64,000 bases of DNA. Origin: Streptomyces globisporus. Lineage in GTDB: Bacteria > Actinomycetota > Actinomycetes > Streptomycetales > Streptomycetaceae. Below are positions 17,068 to 25,834 of this stretch, in pieces. A model generated the notes under the pieces. It did no database searches and was not told the DNA's origin. It saw only the letters and a program-made list of their open reading frames with translations. Position 1 is the first letter of the stretch. Each line of letters opens with the position of its first letter. The stretch covers positions 248,001-312,000 of the forward strand of contig BMTG01000003.1 of assembly GCA_014649555.1 (NCBI GenBank), written 5' to 3'. Position numbers and translations under genes: made by a program.

Positions 17068-17496
17068 GTGAACGAACAGCCACAGCACCCCATTCCTCCA
17101 ACTGCCCATGGACAACTGCTCGTTGTCAAAGCCCTGCAGAAGAGACCGAACGCCCTTCGGACCCTCCACCCGCCCGGCAGCGCAGAGAACGAACTCGCAG
17201 AACTCGTGGTGCGTGCCTCACAGAATCTCGACAGCCTGCACAGCGAGCTGGTCGACCGGTGCACCTGGGCCGCCGACGACCTGACCCGCGTCGCAGCCGG
17301 AACCGCCGCGGCGAACCCCCTGGGCATCCTGCAGACCTCCAGTACCCAGATCGACATCCTGGCCGCACGCCGCGCCGACGCCATCACCCACCTCAAGTCG
17401 GCGTTGGCCGCGTACCAGCGCGCCACCACTCCTCAAGCCCAGCGCGCCGTCTCCGTCACGCCCTCCCCGTCCCGAACATCACGACAGACGCGCTGA
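17068..17496 (+). CDS. hypothetical helical protein
   Basis: This 142-residue protein with a GTG start is helical in its central region (ENELAELVVRASQNLDSLHS, ILAARRADAITHLKSALAAYQ). No motif or family was recognised. It lies 14 bases after the previous gene in the same operon. Confidence 0.5.
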   Translation: MNEQPQHPIPPTAHGQLLVVKALQKRPNALRTLHPPGSAENELAELVVRASQNLDSLHSELVDRCTWAADDLTRVAAGTAAANPLGILQTSSTQIDILAARRADAITHLKSALAAYQRATTPQAQRAVSVTPSPSRTSRQTR

Positions 17497-17551
17497 GGCT
17501 CCCCCGGGGCCATCGCCCTCACGAACCATTCCGCAGACCGGAAGCCCCTCC

Positions 17552-18127
17552 TTGCCGCACACCACTCTCGAAGCCCTCGCCTCCGATATGGCCGCGCGCC
17601 TGCCCGGCGGCTGGACCAGCACCTACCAGCGCTACGCCCTCTACGAGGACCAGTTCCCCACCACCAACCGTCTCTGGGACACCGGACACGTCCAGCACAT
17701 CGCCCTCACGTACGTCCTCGGACACGGTGCCGTCCTTCGCGGTCCCGAAGGTCAGGAGCTGTACGTCACCGACCGGCCCCGGTACCCGCACGAGGTTGTC
17801 GTCGCCCCACTCGAACCGGACCGGGCCGGTATCGGGCCCCACCACTTCGACGGCGTCGAGGAGCCGTCCGGCATCGCCGTGCCCGCCGCCCCCGTACGCG
17901 CAGCCGCAGCCGTCGCCCGTCGCCTCCTCCCCCGTTACGAGCAGGCCCTGCTGAAGGTCCTCCAGCAGGTGGAGGACCTGCCGAAACCGCCCGTCAACGC
18001 CAGCCGGGCCCGCACCTCCGCGGTCACCACCGGCCACGGCAAGCTGGAGGCCGGGTTGCCCACGACGGCGCTCGCCCGGCAGACAGCTTCCTCCCCCGCC
18101 GGCCGGGCCCCGACCCGCAGGTCCTGA
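17552..18127 (+). CDS. hypothetical protein, beta-type paralogue
   Basis: The 191-residue protein starts at TTG. Its first 135 residues (RLPGGWTSTYQRYALYED, an LRGPEGQELYVTDR strand, then VARRLLPRYEQAL) align by eye with the middle of the protein at 42778 and with the N-terminal half of the one at 53937. All share a leading L-P-G-x-W pattern, a strand that ends in an aspartate- or arginine-rich turn, and a terminal LLPRY/FLPAY helix. This is an undescribed paralogous domain of the element. Confidence 0.6.
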   Translation: MPHTTLEALASDMAARLPGGWTSTYQRYALYEDQFPTTNRLWDTGHVQHIALTYVLGHGAVLRGPEGQELYVTDRPRYPHEVVVAPLEPDRAGIGPHHFDGVEEPSGIAVPAAPVRAAAAVARRLLPRYEQALLKVLQQVEDLPKPPVNASRARTSAVTTGHGKLEAGLPTTALARQTASSPAGRAPTRRS

Positions 18128-18144
18128 AAGCCTCCGCGGGCACG

Positions 18145-18708
18145 ATGCGCTCATCCCTGGACGACAGTGCCGCGCTGCTCAGCATCGCCGACGAGCTGTA
18201 CGGAGCGGCGGCCGAGATTCCGATCTCCACGGCCACCGGGTACGGCATCGGACTCGCCGAAGACATCGAAGATCAAGTTCGCCGCCTGGGGTTTCTGCTC
18301 TCCTCCTGCGCCAACACGGTGGCTGTGCACAGCCGGGCACCACGAACCCTCGGCGGCCCGCCAGCCAGAACACACCTGAGAGTGCTCATGGAGGCTCACG
18401 CGGCAGGCGCCGTGGGGAAGGCACTCGCCGACCTCGCAGAAGCCATGGTTCAAGTCGCGCTCCTCCAGGGCACTCCCAGCGTCTACCACCCCGCTGGACG
18501 CGCGGAAAGCATCCGGCGAGCCCACGCCGCCCTTGACGGCCTCTTCGACGCCGCCCGGCACCGTCTCCACCACGCCGCGCGCCAGCTTCAACGCAGTGCC
18601 GATCAACTCGGACGCCCCGTCGCTCCGGCCCCCTCCAGAACAGCAGAACCACGCGTCGCTCCTAGGCCACCGGCGTCCACAACCACGCGTCGGTCCATCA
18701 ACCGCTGA
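18145..18708 (+). CDS. hypothetical helical protein
   Basis: This 187-residue protein with an ATG start is entirely helical (SLDDSAALLSIADELYGAA, LRVLMEAHAAGAVGKALADLAEAM, DGLFDAARHRLHHAARQL) with a basic Pro-rich tail. It resembles in size and helix pattern the protein at 41860 on the other side of the transposon. No function was assigned. Confidence 0.5.
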   Translation: MRSSLDDSAALLSIADELYGAAAEIPISTATGYGIGLAEDIEDQVRRLGFLLSSCANTVAVHSRAPRTLGGPPARTHLRVLMEAHAAGAVGKALADLAEAMVQVALLQGTPSVYHPAGRAESIRRAHAALDGLFDAARHRLHHAARQLQRSADQLGRPVAPAPSRTAEPRVAPRPPASTTTRRSINR

Positions 18709-18811
18709 CCCCTTCTCGGCTGACCGCCGAGAGCCGTCCCGGCTCGTCTCCCCGGTCCGCTGCTCGCCGCTGAGCCCCTGTCCCCCACTGCCCTTCTACG
18801 CTGGAGACCCA

Positions 18812-19375
18812 CTGTCCACTCGTTCCTTCGTCGCCCGCCCCACGGAAAGCGGCTACGACGGCATCTACATCCGTCTCGACGGCTCGCCGAGCGAGAAGCT
18901 GCCGTTTCTGCTCACGGCCTACCAGTACCGATTCCAGCGCGACGAGAAGGCCATGGCACGCCACCTTGTCGACGGAACCACCATCGGCTGGGACGAACTG
19001 GGCACCGATCTCCTGGACGGTGCCCCTTCCGAGCTCGTCACCGCCTTGACCGACGGCGATCAGTGGCCGAGCACCACCCTCGACCACCTGGTCACCCCCG
19101 ACGGATCCCCGCCCGTACGCATGAACGTCACCGAGCGGACCGCCTCCGACCAGGACCTCGACTGGGGGTACATCCTGCGACCGAACGGCATCGAGGTGAT
19201 CAATCCTCGCTATGCCGCAGCCGGCCCCATCGTCAGCTGGGACGCCGACCCGCGAGGCGACTTCACCAATCCCGCCACCTGGCCCCTCACGACCGAGCGA
19301 CGTCCCCTCACATCGCCGCCCACGGTCCGCCGCAACACCACCGCGGGCAGCTCCCATGCTGTCGCCCGTCGCTGA
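18812..19375 (+). CDS. hypothetical protein, probable CTG start
   Basis: The frame encodes a plausible 187-residue protein (STRSFVARPTESGYDGIYIR) beginning at CTG 18812, which has GGAG six bases upstream; the next conventional starts are well inside the predicted first strand region. It has mixed alpha/beta character and includes GYILRPNGIEVINPRYAAAG. It lies in the accessory part of the transfer block. No domain was recognised. Confidence 0.5.
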   Translation: MSTRSFVARPTESGYDGIYIRLDGSPSEKLPFLLTAYQYRFQRDEKAMARHLVDGTTIGWDELGTDLLDGAPSELVTALTDGDQWPSTTLDHLVTPDGSPPVRMNVTERTASDQDLDWGYILRPNGIEVINPRYAAAGPIVSWDADPRGDFTNPATWPLTTERRPLTSPPTVRRNTTAGSSHAVARR

Positions 19376-19506
19376 CCCACCGCCGACAAGGTTGCTCCTG
19401 CCACGCCCTCCGATCACGGCCGCGACCACCACACGTCCGTCCGCCGGCCGCTTCAACTGCCTCACCGCCCCGCACGCCTCCGCGCTGCTTCCCCGGGAGG
19501 TGGACG

Positions 19507-20190
19507 CTGCGCTACCTCGCCACTCCCTCGGGACCTGACATCCGGGCCGCGATGAGCGCCGGGCGCCTAGGCTGCATGACCACCCCGGCACAAGGCAGCC
19601 GGATACCGCCGGGGACGTTGTACGCCTGCGACAACTCCCGTTCCGATCGCTGTCTGTGGGCGCTCGCCCCTGACCAACCTTTCGATGCCGTCGCCACTCT
19701 CACCGAGTCGCTGCCGTGGCTGGACCGTATCCGCGAGCTGGGCGTCCCGGCCGCCTTCGCGGCGCAGGACGGCTGCGATCGTCCCGGGCTCATCCCCTGG
19801 GACCGGGTCGACGTTCTGTTCCTGGCGGGGACGACGGAGTGGAAGCTCGGCCCTGTCGCCGAACGGCTCTCTCGCGAGGCACAGGTCCGGGGCAAGAGCG
19901 TGCACATGGGACGCGTCAACTCCCGTGTCCGTATGGGGATCGCCGAGTGGTTCGGCTGCGACAGCGTCGATGGAACCTATCTCGCGTACGGACCCGACAG
20001 GAATCTTCCCAAACTCCTCAGGTGGCTCGACGAACTCGACGGTCAACCCTCGCTGCTCGGCAGCACGCACCATCCCGACGGTGGCGGGCGAGCGGTCAGG
20101 ACTCCGCGTCCGCCTCACGCGTCCTCGCCCGCCGGAGGGAACGTTCCCGCCCTGCCGTCTGCGGGACCACCGCGAACCCGGACCCGCTGA
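19507..20190 (+). CDS. conserved actinobacterial/actinophage protein, possibly queuine-TGT-like; CTG start
   Basis: The 227-residue protein begins RYLATPSGPDIRAAM and contains the blocks LGCMTTPAQGSRIPPG, FAAQDG, DVLFLAGTTEWKLGP, KSVHMGRVNSRVRM and CDSVDGTYLAYGPDRNL. From memory these blocks occur in a family common in actinobacteria and their phages that has been loosely related to the queuine tRNA-ribosyltransferase fold; that link is tentative. Family members start at the RYLATPS block. Here the codon before it is CTG with GGAGG seven bases upstream, so CTG initiation is likely. An internal ATG at 19552 would remove a conserved strand. Confidence 0.65.
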   Translation: MRYLATPSGPDIRAAMSAGRLGCMTTPAQGSRIPPGTLYACDNSRSDRCLWALAPDQPFDAVATLTESLPWLDRIRELGVPAAFAAQDGCDRPGLIPWDRVDVLFLAGTTEWKLGPVAERLSREAQVRGKSVHMGRVNSRVRMGIAEWFGCDSVDGTYLAYGPDRNLPKLLRWLDELDGQPSLLGSTHHPDGGGRAVRTPRPPHASSPAGGNVPALPSAGPPRTRTR

Positions 20191-20266
20191 CTCGCACCTC
20201 CACGGTGCCCTCCGGGCCATCCGAGCCAGCAGTCCTGCGGGTACCACCCCTGACCAGAGGAAACCC

Positions 20267-20827
20267 TTGTCCCATCCTCATCCCGACTTCGAGCTGTACG
20301 ACAACATCGACAGGACGCCCGACCAGGTCGCCGCCGCGTCCGCCGTAACGGCCACCCGCTACGACCTGAGACGCTGGTCCCTCAGGGATGCCGAGGAGTT
20401 CCTCGCCCGGCACCCGCTGCCCAGCGCTCCCCTGCCGAGGCTGGACCCCGGCCCTTATGTCGCCGCCCTCGCCGCGGCCGAGAAGCCGGCCGAGGTGAGC
20501 GCCGTCACCCAGCACCTCCTGGACGCCGTGTACCCCACCGTCCGCGAGCTCAGCAACCTCCTCCTCGGTATCGCCCGGTGGGAAGGCCGGCACCGGTCCG
20601 CCGCCCCGGACTCCGCGCCCAAGATGCTGATGAGCGCCGCCAGTCGCTGTCTGGATGCCCTCGCTCTCGCGGACCAGGCCGACATGCGGGTCCTGCGCGG
20701 AGAGTACGACCCTGCGCCACAGCCCCCACCTCCACGCCCGCAGCCCGCCCAGGGCCTCCCCCCGTCCCCACCAGGTTCAGCGCATGCGTCAGCACCGCAC
20801 CGCCCTAGCACACGGCACACTCCCTGA
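20267..20827 (+). CDS. hypothetical protein
   Basis: The 186-residue protein starts at TTG behind AGAGGAAA. Residues 20-120 are helical (RYDLRRWSLRDAEEFLARHPLP, TQHLLDAVYPTVRELSNLLLGIARWEG), and the C-terminus is a Pro-rich tail. It lies just before the glycosyltransferase gene. No family was recognised. Confidence 0.55.
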   Translation: MSHPHPDFELYDNIDRTPDQVAAASAVTATRYDLRRWSLRDAEEFLARHPLPSAPLPRLDPGPYVAALAAAEKPAEVSAVTQHLLDAVYPTVRELSNLLLGIARWEGRHRSAAPDSAPKMLMSAASRCLDALALADQADMRVLRGEYDPAPQPPPPRPQPAQGLPPSPPGSAHASAPHRPSTRHTP

Positions 20828-20880
20828 CGGCCGCCGAACACTCGCTCAGCCCCTGGCTCGATCCGGAGACATCCCTTCCC

Positions 20881-21687
20881 TTGCACACCACCCCCCTGAT
20901 CACCGTCGTCATCGCCAGCCAGCTGCGCGAGGACCGGCTCGACTACCTGACCGCCATGCATGCCAGCCTCACCCGGCAGTCGGCGCCGTGGGAGGCCGTG
21001 ATCGCGCTCGACGGCGCCTCACCGGACCGGCTCCCGGCCCCGCTCGCACAGGACCCCCGCGTCCGCACTCTCGCCCTGCCCCGCCCCGTCGGCGCCGCCT
21101 GCGCCAGGAATCTGGCCCTCACCGACGTACGCACCCCGTACGTCAACTGGGCAGATGACGATGATCAGTTCACTGACGATGCGATGGCCGTACGGCTGGA
21201 CGTCCTGGAGTCCACCGGTGTCGGCTGGTGCGCCGGCTGGAGCGAGGATCACCACCCCGACGGCGCAACCACCCTGTGGCGTTGCCCCGCTCCTCCGGGC
21301 CGGCACGAGGCCGGTGACGTCTGGACGTATTGGAAGTCGCCGGAGGACACCATCCCCGTCGGTCCGACCACGATCCTCGCCCGCACCGACCTGGTCCGGG
21401 CGGCCCCGATGGGCGGTCTCGTCCAGGGCGAGGACTACTGCTCACTCGCCGTCACGTGTCTGGCCCCCGGGGTCGTGCTGCCGGTGCCGGTATACCGCTA
21501 CCGCAAGCACTCAGGGCAGATGACAGCCCAGCACGGCTACGAACAGCTGGAGTCGGCCGCTCGCGAGCACGCCTGGCAGTACGGCCGCAGCTTGCGTGTA
21601 GTCCTGCGTACCGGCGCCGGTGTAGGTTCCGCGAATCCGTGGACACTTCCGCGTGATCATGGACAGGGATTGGACATTTCCGCGTGA
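20881..21687 (+). CDS. family 2-like glycosyltransferase, 3' end replaced by transposon
   Basis: The protein starts at TTG with TPLITVVIASQLREDRLDYL and carries GT-A fold motifs: VIALDGAS, RNLALTDVRTPYVNWADDDDQ (the DxD-like acidic motif) and VQGEDYCSLAV. The last 22 codons, from 21621, come from the transposon end. In silico removal of the transposon and one target copy rejoins the gene to AGCAGCCGCGTGA, giving a stop three codons later that overlaps the ATG of the gene at 41860. The catalytic region is intact, so the enzyme may still work. The substrate is unknown; modification of surface glycans is one possibility. Confidence 0.75.
   Translation: MHTTPLITVVIASQLREDRLDYLTAMHASLTRQSAPWEAVIALDGASPDRLPAPLAQDPRVRTLALPRPVGAACARNLALTDVRTPYVNWADDDDQFTDDAMAVRLDVLESTGVGWCAGWSEDHHPDGATTLWRCPAPPGRHEAGDVWTYWKSPEDTIPVGPTTILARTDLVRAAPMGGLVQGEDYCSLAVTCLAPGVVLPVPVYRYRKHSGQMTAQHGYEQLESAAREHAWQYGRSLRVVLRTGAGVGSANPWTLPRDHGQGLDISA
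21616..21620. repeat. 5-bp target site duplication, left copy (GCCGG)
   Basis: GCCGG directly precedes the left transposon end and is repeated directly after the right end at 41843-41847. A 5-bp duplication is what Tn7-like TnsB chemistry produces. Confidence 0.85.
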
Positions 21688-21697
21688 TCATGGACAG
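21640..21697 (+). repeat. two 27-bp direct repeats at transposon left end (probable TnsB sites)
   Basis: Copies at 21640-21666 and 21671-21697 differ at one base, start 31 bases apart and include TTCCGCGTGATCATGGACAG. Tn7-like ends carry several such TnsB-binding repeats. Confidence 0.75.
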
Positions 21698-21780
21698 CGG
21701 TAGCGCTCAGTAGTTGTCAGTTGTCGCGCGTTAACGATCTTCCAGGTTTGGGCGGAGTGTGCCCTTCGCATCATCTCGGT

Positions 21781-22536
21781 ATGGCCGGACAGCACGTGAT
21801 ACGGAGTCGCCGAGAGCGCGATGCTCCTGTGGCGTCGATTCGATACCTCGACGGGACGACTCGCCAAGTCCCGCTTCAGCAGATGCGGTTACAGGACTTC
21901 GTCGAGTCGGGCCCGTGGCGTCGGGTGCGTGCGGTACACGGCATGGCGCACTTCTCGGGTGACTACGCGTCGGCGACGACGGGCGGCCACGTCGTCTACG
22001 AGAGCCGCCTGGAGTTGGCCCGACTGCTGCTCGCCGACTTCGATCCGTGCGTCGTCGGGATCTACGCCCAGCCCTTGCGCATGGTGGCCCGCGTCGATGG
22101 CAAGGTCCGTAGCCACGTTCCGGACTTCCTCCTGGTGACGGATTCCGGGTTGGTGCGCGTGGTCAACGTGAAGCCGGCTTCACGCCTTGAGAATCCACGG
22201 GTCGCTTTTGCGCTGGCCTGGCCCGGAAGTCTCCTTGAAGGTCTCGGCTGGGAGTACGAGGTCTGGTCGGGCGCCGAGCCGAGCTTGGTGGAGAACGTGC
22301 GGTTCCTGGCCGCCTACCGTCACCGCGGTGTCGTGCCGGAAGCCGATGTCGAGCGTGCGTGGCGGGAGGTGGTCGATGGCGAGGAGCTGGCGGTCGCCGA
22401 GCGGCGGCTGGCGGGAGACGGCGAGCCCGAGGAGGCCCGGCCTGCTTTGATGGCGCTGCTGTGGTCGGGGCGGCTGACCACGGACCTGGCGGCTGGGCCG
22501 CTGTCTGGCGAATGCGTTCTGCGGAGGTGCGGATGA
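21781..22536 (+). CDS. tnsA: TnsA-like transposase endonuclease subunit
   Basis: This protein of about 251 residues has the TnsA N-terminal endonuclease pattern: VVYESRLELARLL (Glu near 74-78), HVPDFLLV (Asp 115) and VNVKPASR (Lys 131), i.e. E...D...xVK. TnsA cuts the 5' strands at the transposon ends so that the element moves by cut-and-paste. The ATG at 21781 is the chosen start; TTG at 21721 would add 20 residues. Its stop overlaps the tnsB ATG (ATGA). It lies 80 bases inside the left-end repeats. Confidence 0.85.
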   Translation: MAGQHVIRSRRERDAPVASIRYLDGTTRQVPLQQMRLQDFVESGPWRRVRAVHGMAHFSGDYASATTGGHVVYESRLELARLLLADFDPCVVGIYAQPLRMVARVDGKVRSHVPDFLLVTDSGLVRVVNVKPASRLENPRVAFALAWPGSLLEGLGWEYEVWSGAEPSLVENVRFLAAYRHRGVVPEADVERAWREVVDGEELAVAERRLAGDGEPEEARPALMALLWSGRLTTDLAAGPLSGECVLRRCG

Positions 22537-24707
22537 GCCAGTGGACGACCACGCTGAGGCCGGGGCTGCCGATCGCCTTCGACGGAGAGCAGTTCACCGT
22601 CGCGGAGATCGAAGGACGCCGTGTACTCCTGCGCCAGGTGGCGGTGGCCGGGCCGCCGAAGCTGCGGCAGGTCGACATCTCCATTCTGCTCGGCGATCCG
22701 TCAACGGAGATCCTGGCTCAGGCTCCCGCCGAGACGACGTCGTCCGCTGCGCTGCTGAGCGGCCTCGCCGGGGAGGAGGACGACGAGCTGACCGTGAAGG
22801 TGCAGCACATCCAGGAGGTCCTGACCGGATACCGGCTGGGCGACGCTGCTCTGGCGCTGAGCGGGGAGCCGCGGGCGGACTTCCTGCCCGGCGTTTCACT
22901 GCTGCACCGCTACGCGGTCAAGGCTGCCGAGCTCGGCATCGGGGTCACCACCGTCCGCCGGTGGACCGCCGCGTTCAGGAAGGCGGGCCCGGCTGGACTC
23001 GTGCCGGACCGGGCGGTCCGGAGCGTCGTGGAGCGGGCCGATCACCGCTGGGTGGAGATGGCCGAGGAAGTACTGAAGGGGCACGTCAAGGCCAGCCGGC
23101 CGGTGCGCGGCCTGATCCTCACCGAGATCGAGGAGCGGCTCGCCGCTCAGCACGGCGAGGGCACGGTGCCGCTGCCCGGCCTCACGATGGGCTACGAGTT
23201 GCTGCGGCACCTGTCGAAGGGCACGAACGCGTTCGAGGGCAGCACGAAGGGCAAGCGGTCGATCGCAGACGCCCCGCAGGGCACGTACGGGCGACTGCAC
23301 GCCTCTCGCCCGGGCGAGTACGTGGTCCTGGACACCAACAGCCTGGACGTTTTCGCGATGGAGCCGTTGACCTGCCGGTGGGTGAGGTGCGAGCTGACCG
23401 TCGCCATGGACCTCTACAGCCGGTGCATCGTGGGCCTGCGGTTGACCCCTGTTTCGACGAAGTCCGTCGACGTGGCTGGGGTGCTGTACGAGACGGTGCG
23501 CCCACGCGAGCGCCGCACCGGGGAGCCGCTGCCGTACGCCGGGGTGCCGTCCACGGTGGTGGTCGACGCGCAGAAGCTGGTGGACCGGCACGGGCAATTG
23601 CTGCTGCCGACGGTCGCCACGGAGACGGTCATCTACGACCACGGCAAGGTCTACCTGTCGAACCACATCCGCAGCGTCTGCGCGAAGCTGCGGATCTCGT
23701 TGCAGCCCGCCCGCCCCAAGACGCCGACCGACAAGCCGGTCGAGCGCTGGTTCCGCACCCTGAACGAGGGGCTGCTCGCCGCGCTGCCCGGCTACAAGGG
23801 CTCCGACGTGCACAGCAGGGGCGAGAAGGTCGAGGACGAGGCGTTCTTCTTCCTCGACGAACTCGAAGCGGTCATCCGTGACTGGATCACCACCGTGTAC
23901 CACCGGCGCCACCACCGCGGGCTGTGCATCCCGGAGGTGCCAGGGCTGAAACTGAGCCCGCTGGAGATGTTCGAGCACGGCGTCACCCGCGCCGGCCCGC
24001 TGCGCATCCCGCTGCGCCCCCACCTCGCGCTGGACTTCCTTCACGAGTTCCGCGTCCCGATCCACCACTACGGCGTGGACATTGACGGCCTGCGCTACAA
24101 CGGCGACGGGCTGAACAGCTACCGCAACCAGCCCAGCCCCTACCGCGGTGTGGACGCGGGCAAGTGGCCGGTCGCGATCGACTCCGGCGACATCACCCGG
24201 GCGTACTTCCAGGATCCCCACACCCGCACCTGGCACGTGCTGCGCTGGGAGCACGCGGCGGCGCTGGGCATGCCGGTGAGCCGGGAGGCTCTGGGCTACG
24301 CCCGCCGGCTGAGCCGGCAGAAGGACCGGTTCCCGGACACGAAGCGCGCCCTGGTCGAGCTGCTGGAGCGCTGGGGCGCGGGCCTGACACGCGACCGCAC
24401 CGAGCGCCGCATGGCGGTGCGGCTGTCCCAGGAACGCCTGCGCATGATCGGCGACGACGAGACGCCCGGATCGGCGGACGACATCACTTCCCTTCCCGCC
24501 CTGCGGAAGGTGGCAGCCGCCGGCGGACCGGGAGCCACGCGGGACGAGACGCCCGCCTCGGACCTGCACCTCGTCGACGCCGCGGCCGAGGCGCCCGGTG
24601 GTGATGACGACGAGGACGACGAGGTGCAAGCCGACGTCCCCGGTGTCGAGAACGTCGGCCCGGTCGACGAGAACGCCTACTACGCCGACGTCTGGGAGAG
24701 CCGTTGA
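22533..24707 (+). CDS. tnsB: TnsB-like DDE transposase
   Basis: The 724-residue protein starts at ATG with GGAGG upstream and overlaps tnsA. It has an N-terminal helix-turn-helix (LGIGVTTVRRWTAAFRKAG) and an integrase core with probable catalytic Asp267 (VVLDTNS), Asp369 (VIYDHGK) and Glu404 (KPVERWF); the last two are 35 residues apart, as in DD35E enzymes. An acidic C-terminal tail (DDDEDDEV) may contact TnsC. It binds the terminal repeats and joins 3' ends to the target with a 5-bp stagger. The stop overlaps the TTG of tnsC. Confidence 0.9.
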   Translation: MSQWTTTLRPGLPIAFDGEQFTVAEIEGRRVLLRQVAVAGPPKLRQVDISILLGDPSTEILAQAPAETTSSAALLSGLAGEEDDELTVKVQHIQEVLTGYRLGDAALALSGEPRADFLPGVSLLHRYAVKAAELGIGVTTVRRWTAAFRKAGPAGLVPDRAVRSVVERADHRWVEMAEEVLKGHVKASRPVRGLILTEIEERLAAQHGEGTVPLPGLTMGYELLRHLSKGTNAFEGSTKGKRSIADAPQGTYGRLHASRPGEYVVLDTNSLDVFAMEPLTCRWVRCELTVAMDLYSRCIVGLRLTPVSTKSVDVAGVLYETVRPRERRTGEPLPYAGVPSTVVVDAQKLVDRHGQLLLPTVATETVIYDHGKVYLSNHIRSVCAKLRISLQPARPKTPTDKPVERWFRTLNEGLLAALPGYKGSDVHSRGEKVEDEAFFFLDELEAVIRDWITTVYHRRHHRGLCIPEVPGLKLSPLEMFEHGVTRAGPLRIPLRPHLALDFLHEFRVPIHHYGVDIDGLRYNGDGLNSYRNQPSPYRGVDAGKWPVAIDSGDITRAYFQDPHTRTWHVLRWEHAAALGMPVSREALGYARRLSRQKDRFPDTKRALVELLERWGAGLTRDRTERRMAVRLSQERLRMIGDDETPGSADDITSLPALRKVAAAGGPGATRDETPASDLHLVDAAAEAPGGDDDEDDEVQADVPGVENVGPVDENAYYADVWESR

Positions 24708-25834
24708 GCACCGCACCCGAAGCCGCCCCCGATCCGTTCGAGGGTGACGACCGCCAGTACAGCCCGACCCGGCTCGCGGGCTGGCTGCAAGAGGTCGAGG
24801 GCCCCGACCGCACGCGTCCCGAGCACTTGACCCGCGCCCAGCTGGCCGGTCTGTCCCCGAGCGCGCTCGCGGTCCACAACGACGTCCGGGAGGTCTGGCA
24901 CGCCAACATCGGCCCCATCGACACCCCGCAGCTGCTGGCCCTGCACGCCGACTTGCGGGAGATCGTGGAGGCGAACCGGCAGGACGGCAACAAGACCAAA
25001 CCGGCCGCCCTCATCGACGCCCACCCGGGCCTGGGCAAGAGCACCGCGGTCCGCGCCTACGGCTGCGACCTGTTCCGCCGCCAGGTGAGCCTGCGTGGGG
25101 CGACCACGCCGGCCGGGGACCGGCGGGTGCCGGTGATCTACATCGCGCTGAGCGGCAACACGCAGATCCGCGGTCTGAACGCGGCGATCTGCCGGTTCTA
25201 CGGGCTGCCCGTCAAGGGCGACGCCGACACGCTGGCCGAGCGGGCCGTGGACGCCGTGCTGTCGATGAAGACCGTCGCCATGGTCATCGACGACATCCAC
25301 TTCCTGGCCGGCAGCAAGTCCAACTCCGTGCGCATGGCCAACCAGCTGAAGTACCTCGCCAACGTCTTCCCCGTCACCCTGATCTACGTCGGCGTCGGCG
25401 TCCAGGAGCGCGGCATCCTCCACGAGGGCTTCGCACCGGGGGACAGCCCGCTCGCCCAGTTCGGCCGCCGCACCACCGCGCTGACGCTGGCCCCGTTCCA
25501 GGTCGCCGACGAGGAAGGCCGCCGCCAGTGGCGGCTGCTGCTCAAGACGATCGAGCACAAGCTCGTCCTGGCCGACACCTACCCCGGCATGCTCGCCGAG
25601 GATCTCTCCGACTACCTCTTCGCCCGCTCCACCGGTCACTTCGCCTCCCTGATGGCACTGATCAACCGCGGCTGCCTGCGCGCGATCCGCACTGGCGCCG
25701 AGCGACTGGACGAGGAGCTGATGAACACGGTGAAGAACGACGCCGCCGCCGAGCAGGCCCGCCAAGAACTCCAGGCCGCCGTCACCGCCGGACTGCTGAC
25801 CACCCGGCCCGCCGAGCGCCGGAGGTCGGCCTGA
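24704..25834 (+). CDS. tnsC: TnsC-like AAA+ transposition regulator
   Basis: The 376-residue protein has Walker A HPGLGKST at residues 107-114 and Walker B VAMVIDDIHFL near 190-200. This is the TniB/TnsC signature. It would form ATP-dependent filaments that link the target-selection protein to TnsB. It starts at TTG overlapping the tnsB stop (TTGA), and its own stop overlaps the tniQ CTG (CTGA), so the whole module is translationally coupled. Confidence 0.88.
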   Translation: MSTAPEAAPDPFEGDDRQYSPTRLAGWLQEVEGPDRTRPEHLTRAQLAGLSPSALAVHNDVREVWHANIGPIDTPQLLALHADLREIVEANRQDGNKTKPAALIDAHPGLGKSTAVRAYGCDLFRRQVSLRGATTPAGDRRVPVIYIALSGNTQIRGLNAAICRFYGLPVKGDADTLAERAVDAVLSMKTVAMVIDDIHFLAGSKSNSVRMANQLKYLANVFPVTLIYVGVGVQERGILHEGFAPGDSPLAQFGRRTTALTLAPFQVADEEGRRQWRLLLKTIEHKLVLADTYPGMLAEDLSDYLFARSTGHFASLMALINRGCLRAIRTGAERLDEELMNTVKNDAAAEQARQELQAAVTAGLLTTRPAERRRSA

